Shown here in pieces: positions 1 to 8,397 of a stretch of 12,977 nt of DNA (position 1 is the stretch's first letter; every line of letters begins with the position of its first letter). The translations under genes and the position numbers were made by a program. The DNA is from Candidatus Delongbacteria bacterium (GTDB taxonomy: Bacteria; CAIWAD01; BS150m-G50), in NCBI GenBank assembly GCA_016784425.1, contig JADHUQ010000053.1, forward strand, positions 1 to 12,977, in the 5' to 3' direction. The notes under the pieces are model-generated. The model searched no databases and was not told where the DNA came from. It saw only the letters and a list, made by a program, of their open reading frames with translations.

Positions 1-413
1 ACCTCCACCCTGCAACCGGCGTTCTGCAGCGCGGTGACTACCTGCACAAAATCGCCGTCACCGGTAGCCAGGATAACCCGATCCAGGTTGGTTGACTGCA
101 GCAGAGCGTCGACAGCCAGCTCCAGATCAACATTGGCTTTGGCGACAGGATTACCGTTCTCGTCCTGGTACCATTTGACCTCTTTGCGAATCACCTTGTA
201 ACCGAGATCACGCAAAGCGGAGTGGAAACGATACTGCCGAATTTTGTATTCCGGATCGTTATTGGCCCGCTCAGCATCAAAACTGACATACGCGTTGAGC
301 CGCACCGCTTCCCCGCCCTCCCGGCAGGCAAAAGCACGGAGAACTTCGTATCTCATACCAAACCCACCGTTCATCGCCAGGTTGGAGACATCGATGTAGA
401 CCCCGATTTTCAT
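1..413 (-). CDS. NYN-domain (LabA/DUF88-like) protein, partial
   Basis: About 137 codons are visible, beginning MKIGVYIDVSNLAMNGG and open to the left edge, so the C-terminus is missing. The fold is the NYN/PIN-like nuclease type. An N-terminal beta strand ends in the acidic motif YIDVSN (Asp8, Asn11). A later stretch reads NVDLELAVDAL, and TGDGDF follows after a strand (VILA); these Asp residues are where the family places its metal site. Members of this family are thought to act on RNA, but the substrate is unknown for most of them and cannot be told here. The ATG at 411-413 is preceded by AGAGGAG at 420-426 (reverse complement) with good spacing, which fixes the start. The gene is divergent from the acyl-CoA operon, with 535 bases between them, and shows no evident functional tie to it. 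Family assignment is fairly sure; function is not. Confidence 0.8.
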   Translation of the reverse strand, partial: MKIGVYIDVSNLAMNGGFGMRYEVLRAFACREGGEAVRLNAYVSFDAERANNDPEYKIRQYRFHSALRDLGYKVIRKEVKWYQDENGNPVAKANVDLELAVDALLQSTNLDRVILATGDGDFVQVVTALQNAGCRVE

Positions 414-948
414 GGTGTACTCCTCTGTAATACCAATTCAGGTAAGTACTCGCCTAATCTCAGTATAACTGGTCGTGAGCAAAAATGCGCTCAGAGAAAA
501 AGTCTGCTCAGAATTGAGCACAACTGTCTTAACCTGACCTTCGCACCCCGTATGAACGTGAGACACTCATCTCTACCTGGATTCAGCTCCTGTCAGATGC
601 TGCCTCTCCGTTTGCCTGCTGTCTTTTGCTACACTCCTGACTGACCTGTAAAACTGCTCTCAGGGAATAACAGCTCGAGTACAGCTGGACTGTAACAGTG
701 GAATAGCCGGTAGTGATTTCAGTAATACCGCACTGACAATCGAGATCTTTCTTTTAAATCTCCCCTGCGCTTCGTATGAATAATGTGTTCTTTAGTCCAC
801 AGCACGGTATGCCTGAAATCGCCTCACCGTCAGCATAATGTGATACATTTTCGCTCTACCGACAGCAGCACCTCTTATCGCATCCTGCTATTAGTGGCGA
901 TCCCGGTTTATCGACAGGATATTACACACTATCCATGGAGGATTTTAC
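414..948. other. 535-base divergent intergenic region
   Basis: No gene can be supported here. Open frames in it have no Shine-Dalgarno site and no recognisable protein content. It must hold the promoters of both the NYN gene (minus) and the HMG-CoA synthase operon (plus). For the operon the best candidate is CTGACA (733-738) followed 16 bases later by TAAATC (755-760), a weak match about 190 bases before the start. Small symmetrical elements are visible: CAGCT/AGCTG arms around 671-687, and AATGT-GAT-ACATT at 837-849, which could be an operator. The word TAATGTG occurs twice (781-787 and 836-842). No tRNA, riboswitch or strong terminator was recognised. Confidence 0.5.
462..467 (-). promoter_or_regulatory. 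possible -10 box for the NYN gene
   Basis: Read on the minus strand this is TATACT, five of six matches to the sigma-70 -10 box, about 50 bases before the NYN start codon and upstream of its Shine-Dalgarno site. No convincing -35 box lies 16-18 bases further upstream, so this is only a candidate. Confidence 0.25.
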
Positions 949-1995
949 ATGGTTGGAATTATCGGTTACGGAGCATATGTACCGCGACACCGGATCCGGG
1001 TTGAGGAGATTGCCAAGGTCTGGGGAGCAGACGCTCCCAGTTACAAACGGGGGCTGATGCTGGAGGAGAAGACCGTTCCCGCCCCGGACCAGGACACCAT
1101 CACAATTTCGGTTGAAGCGACAAAAAACGCCCTCAAACGGGCCAACATCAACCCGGCTGAGATAGGCTGTGTCTATATCGGTTCGGAATCACACCCCTAT
1201 GCGGTTAAACCGAGTGGTACGACCCTGGCGGAAGTTATCGGCGCGACCCCCGATGTCCATTGCGCCGATTTTGAGTTTGCCTGTAAAGCCGGTTCCGAGG
1301 GGATGTTTGTCGCCTACGGTCTGGTCAAAGCTGGTCTGGTCAAGTACGGTCTCGCAGTGGGAGCCGACACCTCGCAGGGCGCACCGGGTGACGCACTGGA
1401 ATACGCCGCCGCTGCCGGTGGTGCCGCGTTTCTTTTCGGTACGGAACGGGTGATCGCCACCATCGACGAGACTTTCTCCTACATGACCGATACACCCGAT
1501 TTCTGGCGCCGCGAGTACCAGCACTACCCGCAACATGCCGGTCGTTTTACCGGCGACCCCTCCTACTTCAAACATGTCACCGGGTCCGCCAACGGCATTA
1601 TGGAAAAAGCGGGTATGACCCCGCAGGATTTCAACTATGTCATCTGTCACCAGCCGAACGGCAAGTTCCCTCAGCGGGTTGGAAAGATGCTCGGCTTCAC
1701 CCGGGAGCAGATCGAGCCGGGCTGGCTCTCCCCCATTCTGGGTAATACCTATTCCGGATCATCGCCTATGGGACTGGCTTCAACCCTGGACATCGCCAAA
1801 CCGGGCGATCGCATCCTGATGGTTTCCTACGGCTCCGGCAGCGGCAGTGATTCCTTCGTCCTGACGGTCACCGACCAGATTGACCAGGTGCGGGATCTCG
1901 CTCCCCATGTCCGCGCCCAGTTGGCCGCCAACAAGAACTATATCGACTACGGGACCTACGCCAAGTTCAGACACAAGATATTAAAAGCCGAGTAA
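949..1995 (+). CDS. Archaeal-type hydroxymethylglutaryl-CoA synthase
   Basis: This enzyme condenses acetyl-CoA with acetoacetyl-CoA to HMG-CoA and CoA, or does the reverse. The 348-residue chain has the thiolase-superfamily fold and the length of archaeal HMG-CoA synthases. The catalytic residues can be placed: Glu80 (GSESHPYAVKPSG), Cys112 (FEFACKAGSEGM) and His234 (VICHQPNGKFPQRVG), one residue off the Glu79/Cys111/His233 triad known from Staphylococcus aureus. The motif GNTYSGSSPMGL (265-276) lies in the C-terminal half. The phrase EEKTVPAPDQDT is typical of the archaeal branch. The ATG at 949 has GGAGGA at 937-942, six bases upstream. It is the first gene of the plus-strand block; its stop is followed by the 53-bp repeat zone and then the thiolase and DUF35 genes, the archaeal gene order. 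No HMG-CoA reductase or other mevalonate gene is present, so a leucine/isovalerate role fits the neighbours better than isoprenoid synthesis. The family call is firm; the direction of the reaction is inference. Confidence 0.93.
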   Translation: MVGIIGYGAYVPRHRIRVEEIAKVWGADAPSYKRGLMLEEKTVPAPDQDTITISVEATKNALKRANINPAEIGCVYIGSESHPYAVKPSGTTLAEVIGATPDVHCADFEFACKAGSEGMFVAYGLVKAGLVKYGLAVGADTSQGAPGDALEYAAAAGGAAFLFGTERVIATIDETFSYMTDTPDFWRREYQHYPQHAGRFTGDPSYFKHVTGSANGIMEKAGMTPQDFNYVICHQPNGKFPQRVGKMLGFTREQIEPGWLSPILGNTYSGSSPMGLASTLDIAKPGDRILMVSYGSGSGSDSFVLTVTDQIDQVRDLAPHVRAQLAANKNYIDYGTYAKFRHKILKAE

Positions 1996-2058
1996 GGTCT
2001 GTCTGAATGTTACAGGTTACCTCAGCGGTGACATAAAGCCAGTGGGAATCGTAAAGCA

Positions 2059-2100
2059 ATGAGAAACGTTGAACTAATCGGAGCACTCAAAGCCGAGTAG
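2059..2100 (+). other. degenerate start copy, 13-codon ORF
   Basis: This reads MRNVELIGALKAE then TAG. Its front half mimics the thiolase N-terminus (MRKVAIIG) and its end mimics the synthase C-terminus (LKAE-stop). There is no clear Shine-Dalgarno site before it; AAAGC is the best stretch. It is most likely a decayed repeat copy and not a translated gene, although its stop codon lies next to the GGAG that serves the next ORF. Confidence 0.25.
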
Positions 2101-2111
2101 GAGATAAACAT

Positions 2112-2168
2112 ATGAGAAAAGTAGCAATCATCGGCATGCATAAAGCCGTTTACGGGGTGGAAATATGA
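2112..2168 (+). CDS. putative leader peptide overlapping thiolase start
   Basis: This 18-codon ORF, MRKVAIIGMHKAVYGVEI, repeats the first eight residues of the thiolase and then diverges. It has the better ribosome site: GGAG at 2100-2103, eight bases before its ATG. The thiolase start at 2165 has only GGGGTGG four bases upstream. Its TGA (2166-2168) overlaps the thiolase ATG in an ATGA arrangement, the classic layout for translational coupling. It lies in a different frame from the thiolase (frame 3 against frame 2), so it is not an N-terminal extension. Whether the peptide itself matters, or only the ribosome delivery, cannot be told. It could be a by-product of the repeat with no role. Confidence 0.35.
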   Translation: MRKVAIIGMHKAVYGVEI

Positions 2169-3322
2169 GAAAAGTAGCAATCATCGGTATAGGCATGAAC
2201 AAGTGGGGCGAGCTGTGGGATACTTCCCTGCGCGAACTCTATACTGAAGCTGCCCTCGCCGCGATGGATGACGCCGGGGTGGCTCGGGTCGATTCCATGT
2301 ATATCGGGTGTATGTCCAGTGGACTGTTCACCGGTCAGGAGCATCTGTCCTCTTTAATGGCCGACTATACCGGTATGGCCGGTACCCCTGCCACCCGGGT
2401 TGAATCCGCCTGTAATTCCGGTGGCGTAGCCCTGCGCCAGGGTTTCATCGAAGTAGCTTCGGGAATGAGTGATCTGGTACTGGTTGGCGGTGTCGAGAAG
2501 ATGACTGATGTCGACGGGGGTATGGCTACCTACGCTCTGGCTACTGCTGCGGATCAGGATTACGAGAGTTTTCATGGCGTTACTTTTCCCGGCCTTTATG
2601 CCATGATCGCCAATGCCCACATGGCCCGCTACGGTACCACTCGTGAGCAACTGGCCATGGTCGCGGTGAAGAACCATCACAACGGCTCGATGAATGCCCG
2701 TGCTCAGTACCCGTTCGAAATCACGGTTGAGGGTGTTCTGGATTCGGTCAGGGTAGCCGATCCATTGCGCATCCTCGACTGCTCACCTATCACCGACGGC
2801 GCTGCTGCGGTAATACTCTGCCCGCTGGAAAAAGCGAAAGAATACAGCGACAAGGCGGTAGTGGAAATCGTCGGCTCCGGTCACGCGACCGATACCATCG
2901 CACTGCACAGCCGCAAGGATCTCTCCTGGCTGGGCGCTACCTACACTGCTGCCCAGCGCGCCTACGCCATGGCCGGCTGCAAACCGGAAGATATCGATCT
3001 GGCCGAAGTCCACGATTGCTTCACGATCGCGGAAATCTGCGTCACCGAGGCGCTCGGTTTCTTCGATAAGGGGGATGGTGGTCCAGCCGTCGAGCGTGGT
3101 GATACCGCTATCACCGGCAAGATTCCGGTAAACAGCTCCGGTGGACTCAAATCAAAGGGACATCCTGTCGGTGCGACCGGTGTTGCCCAGATCGTCGAGT
3201 TGACCGAACAGCTGCGGGGAGAATCGGGTAAACGACAGGTAAAGAATGCCCGGCGTGGCCTGGCCCAGAACATGGGCGGTTCGGGTGGCAGCACCACTGT
3301 ACACATCCTGGAGGTGAAGTAA
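2165..3322 (+). CDS. Thiolase (acetyl-CoA acetyltransferase, archaeal/SCP-x type)
   Basis: It interconverts two acetyl-CoA with acetoacetyl-CoA plus CoA, supplying or draining the substrate of the adjacent HMG-CoA synthase. The 385-residue chain has the thiolase landmarks: nucleophile Cys83 in VESACNSGG, His283 in EVHDCF, and His333 in SKGHPVGATG. The C-terminal GLAQNMGGSGGS is typical of the archaeal/SCP-x-like branch rather than of PhaA/AtoB. In archaea this thiolase forms a stable complex with HMG-CoA synthase, bridged by a DUF35 protein, and the same three genes are consecutive here. The start at 2165 gives MRKVAIIGIGMNKWGE, the normal N-terminus of the family; two earlier copies of the start (2059, 2112) are out of frame and hit stops. 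The end overlaps the next gene by one base (TAATG). Exact substrate range is inferred from context, since SCP-x-like thiolases are varied. Confidence 0.92.
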   Translation: MRKVAIIGIGMNKWGELWDTSLRELYTEAALAAMDDAGVARVDSMYIGCMSSGLFTGQEHLSSLMADYTGMAGTPATRVESACNSGGVALRQGFIEVASGMSDLVLVGGVEKMTDVDGGMATYALATAADQDYESFHGVTFPGLYAMIANAHMARYGTTREQLAMVAVKNHHNGSMNARAQYPFEITVEGVLDSVRVADPLRILDCSPITDGAAAVILCPLEKAKEYSDKAVVEIVGSGHATDTIALHSRKDLSWLGATYTAAQRAYAMAGCKPEDIDLAEVHDCFTIAEICVTEALGFFDKGDGGPAVERGDTAITGKIPVNSSGGLKSKGHPVGATGVAQIVELTEQLRGESGKRQVKNARRGLAQNMGGSGGSTTVHILEVK

Positions 3323-3714
3323 TGTCTACATCCGCCAAACTCAAAAGAGAAATGCCGCAACGGTACCGGATGGAAGCGGGCAAGTGCACCACGTGTGGTT
3401 ACATCGCCTTTCCGCCCCGCTCTATCTGCCCGGAGTGCCAGGCCCGTGAATTTGATACCGTTATCCTGCCGGATGAAGGTACTATTCTCACACACACTGT
3501 AATCAGAGTGGCACCCAGCCAGTTTACCGATGAAGCGCCCTACGCCATCGCCATTATCGAGCTGGGTGAAGGAGCCCGTGTCCTTTGCCAACTGGTTGAC
3601 TGCGATCTGGAGCAGATCGCCATCGGTGATCCGGTCAAGATTGAATTCCGGCGCATCCAGGCCGAGGGCAAATCCGGGGTTCTTTTTTATGGCTACAAGG
3701 CCGTCCCGGCATAA
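3322..3714 (+). CDS. DUF35 Zn-ribbon/OB-fold protein, HMG-CoA synthase partner
   Basis: This 130-residue protein has a rubredoxin-like zinc ribbon at residues 22-39 (CTTC and CPEC; Cys22, Cys25, Cys36, Cys39), then an OB-fold from about residue 45 to 125 (GTILTHTVIRVAPSQF, then GDPVKIEF). In the archaeal ternary complex the DUF35 subunit bridges thiolase and HMG-CoA synthase and helps form a shared CoA-binding site through which acetoacetyl-CoA passes. Its place directly after both genes, with a one-base stop/start overlap to the thiolase, argues for that same role here. It has no catalytic residues of its own. DUF35 proteins also accompany other thiolases, for example in steroid or acetone metabolism, but the pairing with HMG-CoA synthase makes the structural role the best reading. 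All four zinc ligands are intact. Confidence 0.9.
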   Translation: MSTSAKLKREMPQRYRMEAGKCTTCGYIAFPPRSICPECQAREFDTVILPDEGTILTHTVIRVAPSQFTDEAPYAIAIIELGEGARVLCQLVDCDLEQIAIGDPVKIEFRRIQAEGKSGVLFYGYKAVPA

Positions 3715-3740
3715 TCCGGGAGTTTACATCTGAATTGACA

Positions 3741-3770
3741 AAAGCCTGTCCCGTCAGCGGGGCAGGCTTT
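3741..3770 (+). terminator. strong hairpin between DUF35 and carboxylase genes
   Basis: A 13-bp stem (3741-3753 with 3758-3770, one G-U pair) closes the tetraloop TCAG. AAA precedes the GC core and TTT follows it, as in bidirectional terminators, but beyond 3770 the strand reads ATTGAG, so the U-tract is short. It lies 26 bases after the DUF35 stop and only about 19 bases before the carboxyltransferase start. There is no room for a promoter between hairpin and next gene. It may be a leaky terminator that lowers expression of the carboxylase half, or an RNA-processing or stabilising stem. Confidence 0.65.
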
Positions 3771-3789
3771 ATTGAGAAAGCGGGGTATG

Positions 3790-5397
<1,608 letters not shown>

Positions 5398-5452
5398 CGC
5401 TACAGCAGGTAACAGCGAGGTATGCTAAGATGGAAACCGGGCAGGAGCAGCG

Positions 5453-6262
5453 ATGAGTAACAACTTCGAGACGATAACTTACCAGCGTGAAGGTAGCGTC
5501 GCCAGAATTTACCTGAACCGGCCGGAGCTGCACAACGCCTTCAACGACATTATGATTGCCGAACTGACCCCGCTCCTGGAGGGTGTTGCAGCAGACCGTT
5601 CGTTGCGGGTGGTTGTACTGGGTGCCAACGGACGCTCTTTCTGTGCCGGTGCCGATCTCAACTGGATGAAGCGGCAGAAGGATTACAGTTTCGAGCAGAA
5701 CAAAGAGGACGCGAGCGCCCTCGCGGATCTGATGTATCGGCTCTTCACCATGCCACAACCGGTAATCGGCCGGGTACAGGGTGCCACTATCGGTGGCGGT
5801 ACCGGTCTTGCTTCCGCCTGTGATATTGTGATCGCCTCCACCAGGGCTCGCTTCAGTCTGTCTGAGGTCAAGATCGGCCTGGTGCCGGCTTGTATCTCCC
5901 CCTACGTGATCCGTCGACTGGGTCCGGGGCTGGCGGGCGAGTATTTCCTCACCGGGGAGCGATTGACCGCCTCCAAAGCGCTGGCTGCCGGTCTGATCAA
6001 CGAAGTGGTGGAGGAGACGGAACTCGACGCGTCGGTGGAGCGACGGATCGAGCAGCTGATCACCAGCGGGCCGGAAGCGCTCAATGTGAGTAAAGAGCTG
6101 GTACGAAATGTACCGGGTATGTCTTTCGACGCAGTAAAAGATTATACTGCCGAGGTGATCGCCCGCCTGCGGATCAGCGACGAGGGGCAGGAGGGGATGA
6201 ACGCCTTTTTTGAAAAACGCAAACCGGGCTGGTGCAGCAAGACCGCTGAAGGGGATCAATGA
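5453..6262 (+). CDS. liuC: Enoyl-CoA hydratase, probable methylglutaconyl-CoA hydratase
   Basis: A crotonase-family protein of 269 residues, predicted to interconvert 3-methylglutaconyl-CoA and HMG-CoA. The oxyanion-hole regions are CAGADLNWMK (64-73) and GATIGGGTGL (110-119). Glu138 in SLSEVKIGLVPACISP is the conserved acid that handles water. The pattern ADLNWMK ... SFEQNKEDA ... VKIGLVPACISPYVIRRLG is that of LiuC-type hydratases found next to MCC. The other acidic position seen in some hydratases (GGGxEL) is Gly here (GGGTGL), as in other bacterial LiuC-like proteins. A Shine-Dalgarno GGAG at 5444-5447 sits five bases before the ATG. The stop overlaps the next start (ATGA at 6259-6262), so translation is coupled to the biotin carboxylase. 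This enzyme is the metabolic link between the carboxylase half of the block and the HMG-CoA synthase half. Confidence 0.88.
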   Translation: MSNNFETITYQREGSVARIYLNRPELHNAFNDIMIAELTPLLEGVAADRSLRVVVLGANGRSFCAGADLNWMKRQKDYSFEQNKEDASALADLMYRLFTMPQPVIGRVQGATIGGGTGLASACDIVIASTRARFSLSEVKIGLVPACISPYVIRRLGPGLAGEYFLTGERLTASKALAAGLINEVVEETELDASVERRIEQLITSGPEALNVSKELVRNVPGMSFDAVKDYTAEVIARLRISDEGQEGMNAFFEKRKPGWCSKTAEGDQ

Positions 6263-7770
6263 AGAAAATACTGGTTGCCAATCGTGGCGAAATCGCTGTC
6301 CGGGTGATCCAGGCCTGCCGTGGACTGTCCATCAAGGCGGTGGCGGTTTACTCAGAGGTGGATCGAACCGCCCTGCATGTCAAAATGGCGGATGAGGCTA
6401 TCTGTATCGGTCCTCCAGCGCCACACGAGAGTTACCTCAACCAGGAGAAGTTGATCGCCGTAGCCCTTGAACGGGGTTGTGACGCAGTTCATCCCGGTTA
6501 CGGTTTCCTGGCGGAGAATCCTGAGTTTGCCCAGCGTTGCGAGCAGAGCGGATTGATTTTCATCGGTCCCCGCTCCGAGACGATCAAAGCGATGGGTAAC
6601 AAGGTGGAAGCGCGGGAGCTGATGCTGCAAGCCGGCATTCCGCTGATACCGGGGATGAAGGAACCAATCAACGACATTAAACAGATCGCTGCCGAAGCGG
6701 AGAAGTTGGGATTGCCGGTGCTGGTAAAAGCGGCGGCCGGCGGTGGTGGTAAAGGGATGCGGGTGGTCCGCGAGTTGACCCGACTGGAAGAGGAGGCTAA
6801 TGCCGCCATGCGGGAGGCGCGCTCCGCCTTTGGTGATGGCACCGTTTTTCTGGAAAAATGGCTGGATGAACCACGCCATATCGAGTTCCAGGTGCTGGCC
6901 GATGGCACCGGACATACGGTACACCTGTTCGAACGGGAGTGCTCAATCCAGCGACGGCACCAGAAGGTGGTGGAGGAGACCCCCTCGACCGCGCTCGATC
7001 CCGAACTGCGGCGCCAGATGGGAGAGACCGCCGTGGCAGTTGCCAAAACGGCCGGCTATCTGAATGCCGGTACGGTGGAGTTCCTGCTGGACAAGGACAG
7101 GAACTACTATTTTCTCGAAATGAATACCCGTATCCAGGTAGAGCACCCGATCACAGAGTTTGTCACCGGTATTGATCTGGTTGCCTGGCAGATCCGCATC
7201 GCTGCCGGGGAGGAATTCCCCTACCGGCAGGAGGAGCTGCTGCAGAAGGGACATGCCATCGAATGCCGCATTTATGCTGAGGACCCGGCACAGAACTTTC
7301 TGCCCTCTCCCGGCAAAATACACTTCATGAAAGAGCCGACCGGACCTGGTATCCGTAACGATACCGGCATCTACACCGGTTTCACGGTGACCACCGACTA
7401 CGATCCGATCCTCTCCAAACTCGTTACCTACGGTGAGGATCGTGAAGCGGCACGAGCCCGTATGGTGGAGGCATTGCAGGAGTATACCATCCTCGGAATT
7501 CACACCACGGTGGATTTTCTGCACGATGTGCTCATCCACCCGCAGTTTATCGCCGGTAACACCTTTACCAATTTCATCGAGACTTATATGGGTGATTGGC
7601 AGCCCCCGGTGATTGAGGAATATCGCGAGGAGGCAATTGCCGCAGCCGCGCTCTGGTATCTGACCGGTAGCGGGAGCGGCAGGCAGCCGGACAACAAAGC
7701 TGGTAGTATCCCCTCACCCTGGGAAATTACCGGCAATTGGGAAATCGGTCAGGGCCAGCTGGGAGCTTGA
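6259..7770 (+). CDS. Biotin carboxylase subunit of acyl-CoA (methylcrotonyl-CoA) carboxylase
   Basis: The ATP-dependent biotin carboxylase half-reaction is encoded here as a separate 503-residue protein. Family landmarks in order: KKILVANRGEIAVRVI (2-17), the ATP-grasp glycine loop AAAGGGGKGMRVV (158-170), ERECSIQRRHQKVVEE (225-240), and the catalytic EMNTRIQVEHPITE (287-300, with Glu287, Asn289 and Arg291). The core ends near residue 446. A tail of about 55 residues follows, ending SPWEITGNWEIGQ, which resembles the beginning of the BT linker domain that joins carboxylase and biotin domains in ordinary one-piece MCC alpha subunits of about 660 residues. The chain then stops, and the rest of that domain appears in the next gene. 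The start overlaps the hydratase stop (ATGA). Context assigns it to methylcrotonyl-CoA carboxylase; by motif alone it could serve propionyl- or acetyl-CoA carboxylase. Confidence 0.9.
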   Translation: MKKILVANRGEIAVRVIQACRGLSIKAVAVYSEVDRTALHVKMADEAICIGPPAPHESYLNQEKLIAVALERGCDAVHPGYGFLAENPEFAQRCEQSGLIFIGPRSETIKAMGNKVEARELMLQAGIPLIPGMKEPINDIKQIAAEAEKLGLPVLVKAAAGGGGKGMRVVRELTRLEEEANAAMREARSAFGDGTVFLEKWLDEPRHIEFQVLADGTGHTVHLFERECSIQRRHQKVVEETPSTALDPELRRQMGETAVAVAKTAGYLNAGTVEFLLDKDRNYYFLEMNTRIQVEHPITEFVTGIDLVAWQIRIAAGEEFPYRQEELLQKGHAIECRIYAEDPAQNFLPSPGKIHFMKEPTGPGIRNDTGIYTGFTVTTDYDPILSKLVTYGEDREAARARMVEALQEYTILGIHTTVDFLHDVLIHPQFIAGNTFTNFIETYMGDWQPPVIEEYREEAIAAAALWYLTGSGSGRQPDNKAGSIPSPWEITGNWEIGQGQLGA

Positions 7771-7771
7771 A

Positions 7772-8296
7772 ATGGAAATGAACTTTCTGCTGGCCGGGGA
7801 ACCGGTAAAGGTGCAGCTGGAACGGCAACAGGACGATTGTTGGCAGCTGCAGGTGGGAGAGCGCACTTTCAGGGTCGATTACAGTCGCCTCAGCCCCGAG
7901 ACTGCTTCACTTTTGATAGATGGCCGCTCCCTCACGGCACATGTCAGCCAGGTCGAGGATAACCTCCATGTCTCGATCGGGGGGCGACGCTACACCCTGC
8001 AGTTACCCCGACAGGACAGGGCGGGACGCGGTGCTGCGGCTGCCGGCGGAACCGGGCCGGGCAGTGGCAGTATCAAAACACCGATGCCGGGTCTGATCGT
8101 GAAAGTGCTGGTGCAGCCTGGTGCAACAGTTGAAGCGGGCAACACCCTGGTAATCCTGGAAGCGATGAAGATGGAAAACGCGGTGAAAGCACCTTTCGCT
8201 GCGGTTGTCAAAGCGGTAAATGTGGCGGAGGGTGACCAGACCAATCTGGGTGATGTGCTGATTGAGATCGAGGCTCTGCAGGCAACTGCCGAGTGA
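7772..8296 (+). CDS. Biotin carboxyl carrier protein of split acyl-CoA carboxylase alpha subunit
   Basis: This 174-residue protein carries the biotin that shuttles carboxyl groups between the biotin carboxylase and the carboxyltransferase. Residues 1-80 are a beta-rich segment (PVKVQLERQQDDCWQLQVG, TFRVDYSRL, LHVSIGGRRYTL) matching most of the BT domain of fused MCC/PCC alpha subunits. A flexible Gly/Ala-rich linker (about 83-100) leads to the biotinyl domain. The biotin acceptor is Lys133 in ILEAMKMENAV, preceded by TPMPGLIVKV, with paired Gly turns (VQPGATVEAGN, VAEGDQTNLGD). GGGAG at 7761-7765, inside the end of the previous gene, sits six bases before the ATG; only one base separates that stop codon from this start, so coupled reinitiation is likely. 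Together with the preceding gene it makes about 677 residues, the size of a fused alpha subunit. It is the last gene of the plus-strand block. Confidence 0.92.
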   Translation: MEMNFLLAGEPVKVQLERQQDDCWQLQVGERTFRVDYSRLSPETASLLIDGRSLTAHVSQVEDNLHVSIGGRRYTLQLPRQDRAGRGAAAAGGTGPGSGSIKTPMPGLIVKVLVQPGATVEAGNTLVILEAMKMENAVKAPFAAVVKAVNVAEGDQTNLGDVLIEIEALQATAE

Positions 8297-8351
8297 AGTG
8301 AATCGCCGCTTTAATCAGCAGCGCCGTCAGAGTGGAATGCAACCTTTTTGA

Positions 8352-8374
8352 AACCGGTTATACCGCTGCCGGTT
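8352..8374. terminator. weak hairpin between convergent genes
   Basis: AACCGG (8352-8357) can pair with CCGGTT (8369-8374) around an 11-base loop, in the 101-base gap between the convergent carrier-protein and permease genes. There is no U-run on either side; TTTTT at 8345-8349 lies before the stem on the plus strand. It may mark transcript ends, but as an intrinsic terminator it is poor. Confidence 0.25.
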
Positions 8375-8397
8375 GTGTAACACCCCTTGATATGAAA

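Larger units (their letters stand above)
1984..2187 (+). repeat. ~53-bp degenerate tandem repeat of the gene junction
   Basis: The junction between the HMG-CoA synthase and thiolase genes is multiplied. AAAGCC recurs at 1984, 2035, 2089 and 2142 (steps of 51, 54 and 53). ATGAGAAA starts occur at 2059, 2112 and 2165, exactly 53 bases apart. Units 2059-2111 and 2112-2164 align without gaps at 34 of 53 positions by my count. Positions 2110-2134 and 2163-2187 are identical over 25 bases. The end of the synthase gene (AAAGCCGAGTA, 1984-1994) reappears exactly at 2089-2099. The unit therefore carries 'end of synthase, ribosome site, start of thiolase'. It looks like repeated slippage or unequal recombination, with the last copy the youngest. 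Confidence 0.85.

Noticed and set aside
222..644. 140-codon open frame on the plus strand
   Set aside because: It starts inside the NYN gene on the other strand, lacks a ribosome site and has no domain-like composition; the minus-strand NYN frame explains its first half.
837..849. AATGT-GAT-ACATT inverted repeat upstream of the operon
   Set aside because: Only 5-bp arms and no second copy near the dehydrogenase promoter; mentioned in the intergenic entry but too weak to call an operator.
783..1004. 73-codon open frame entering the HMG-CoA synthase start
   Set aside because: No Shine-Dalgarno site, low-complexity Ser/Thr/Arg content, and it overlaps the well-supported synthase start in another frame.
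3735..3740. Perfect TTGACA, possible -35 box for the carboxylase genes
   Set aside because: Seventeen bases downstream lies the GC-rich hairpin stem (CGGGGC), not a -10 box; the nearest AT-rich stretch is 27 bases away.
3772..3789. TTG start adding six residues to the carboxyltransferase
   Set aside because: It begins in the tail of the hairpin without a ribosome site, and the ATG at 3790 gives the normal family length of 535.
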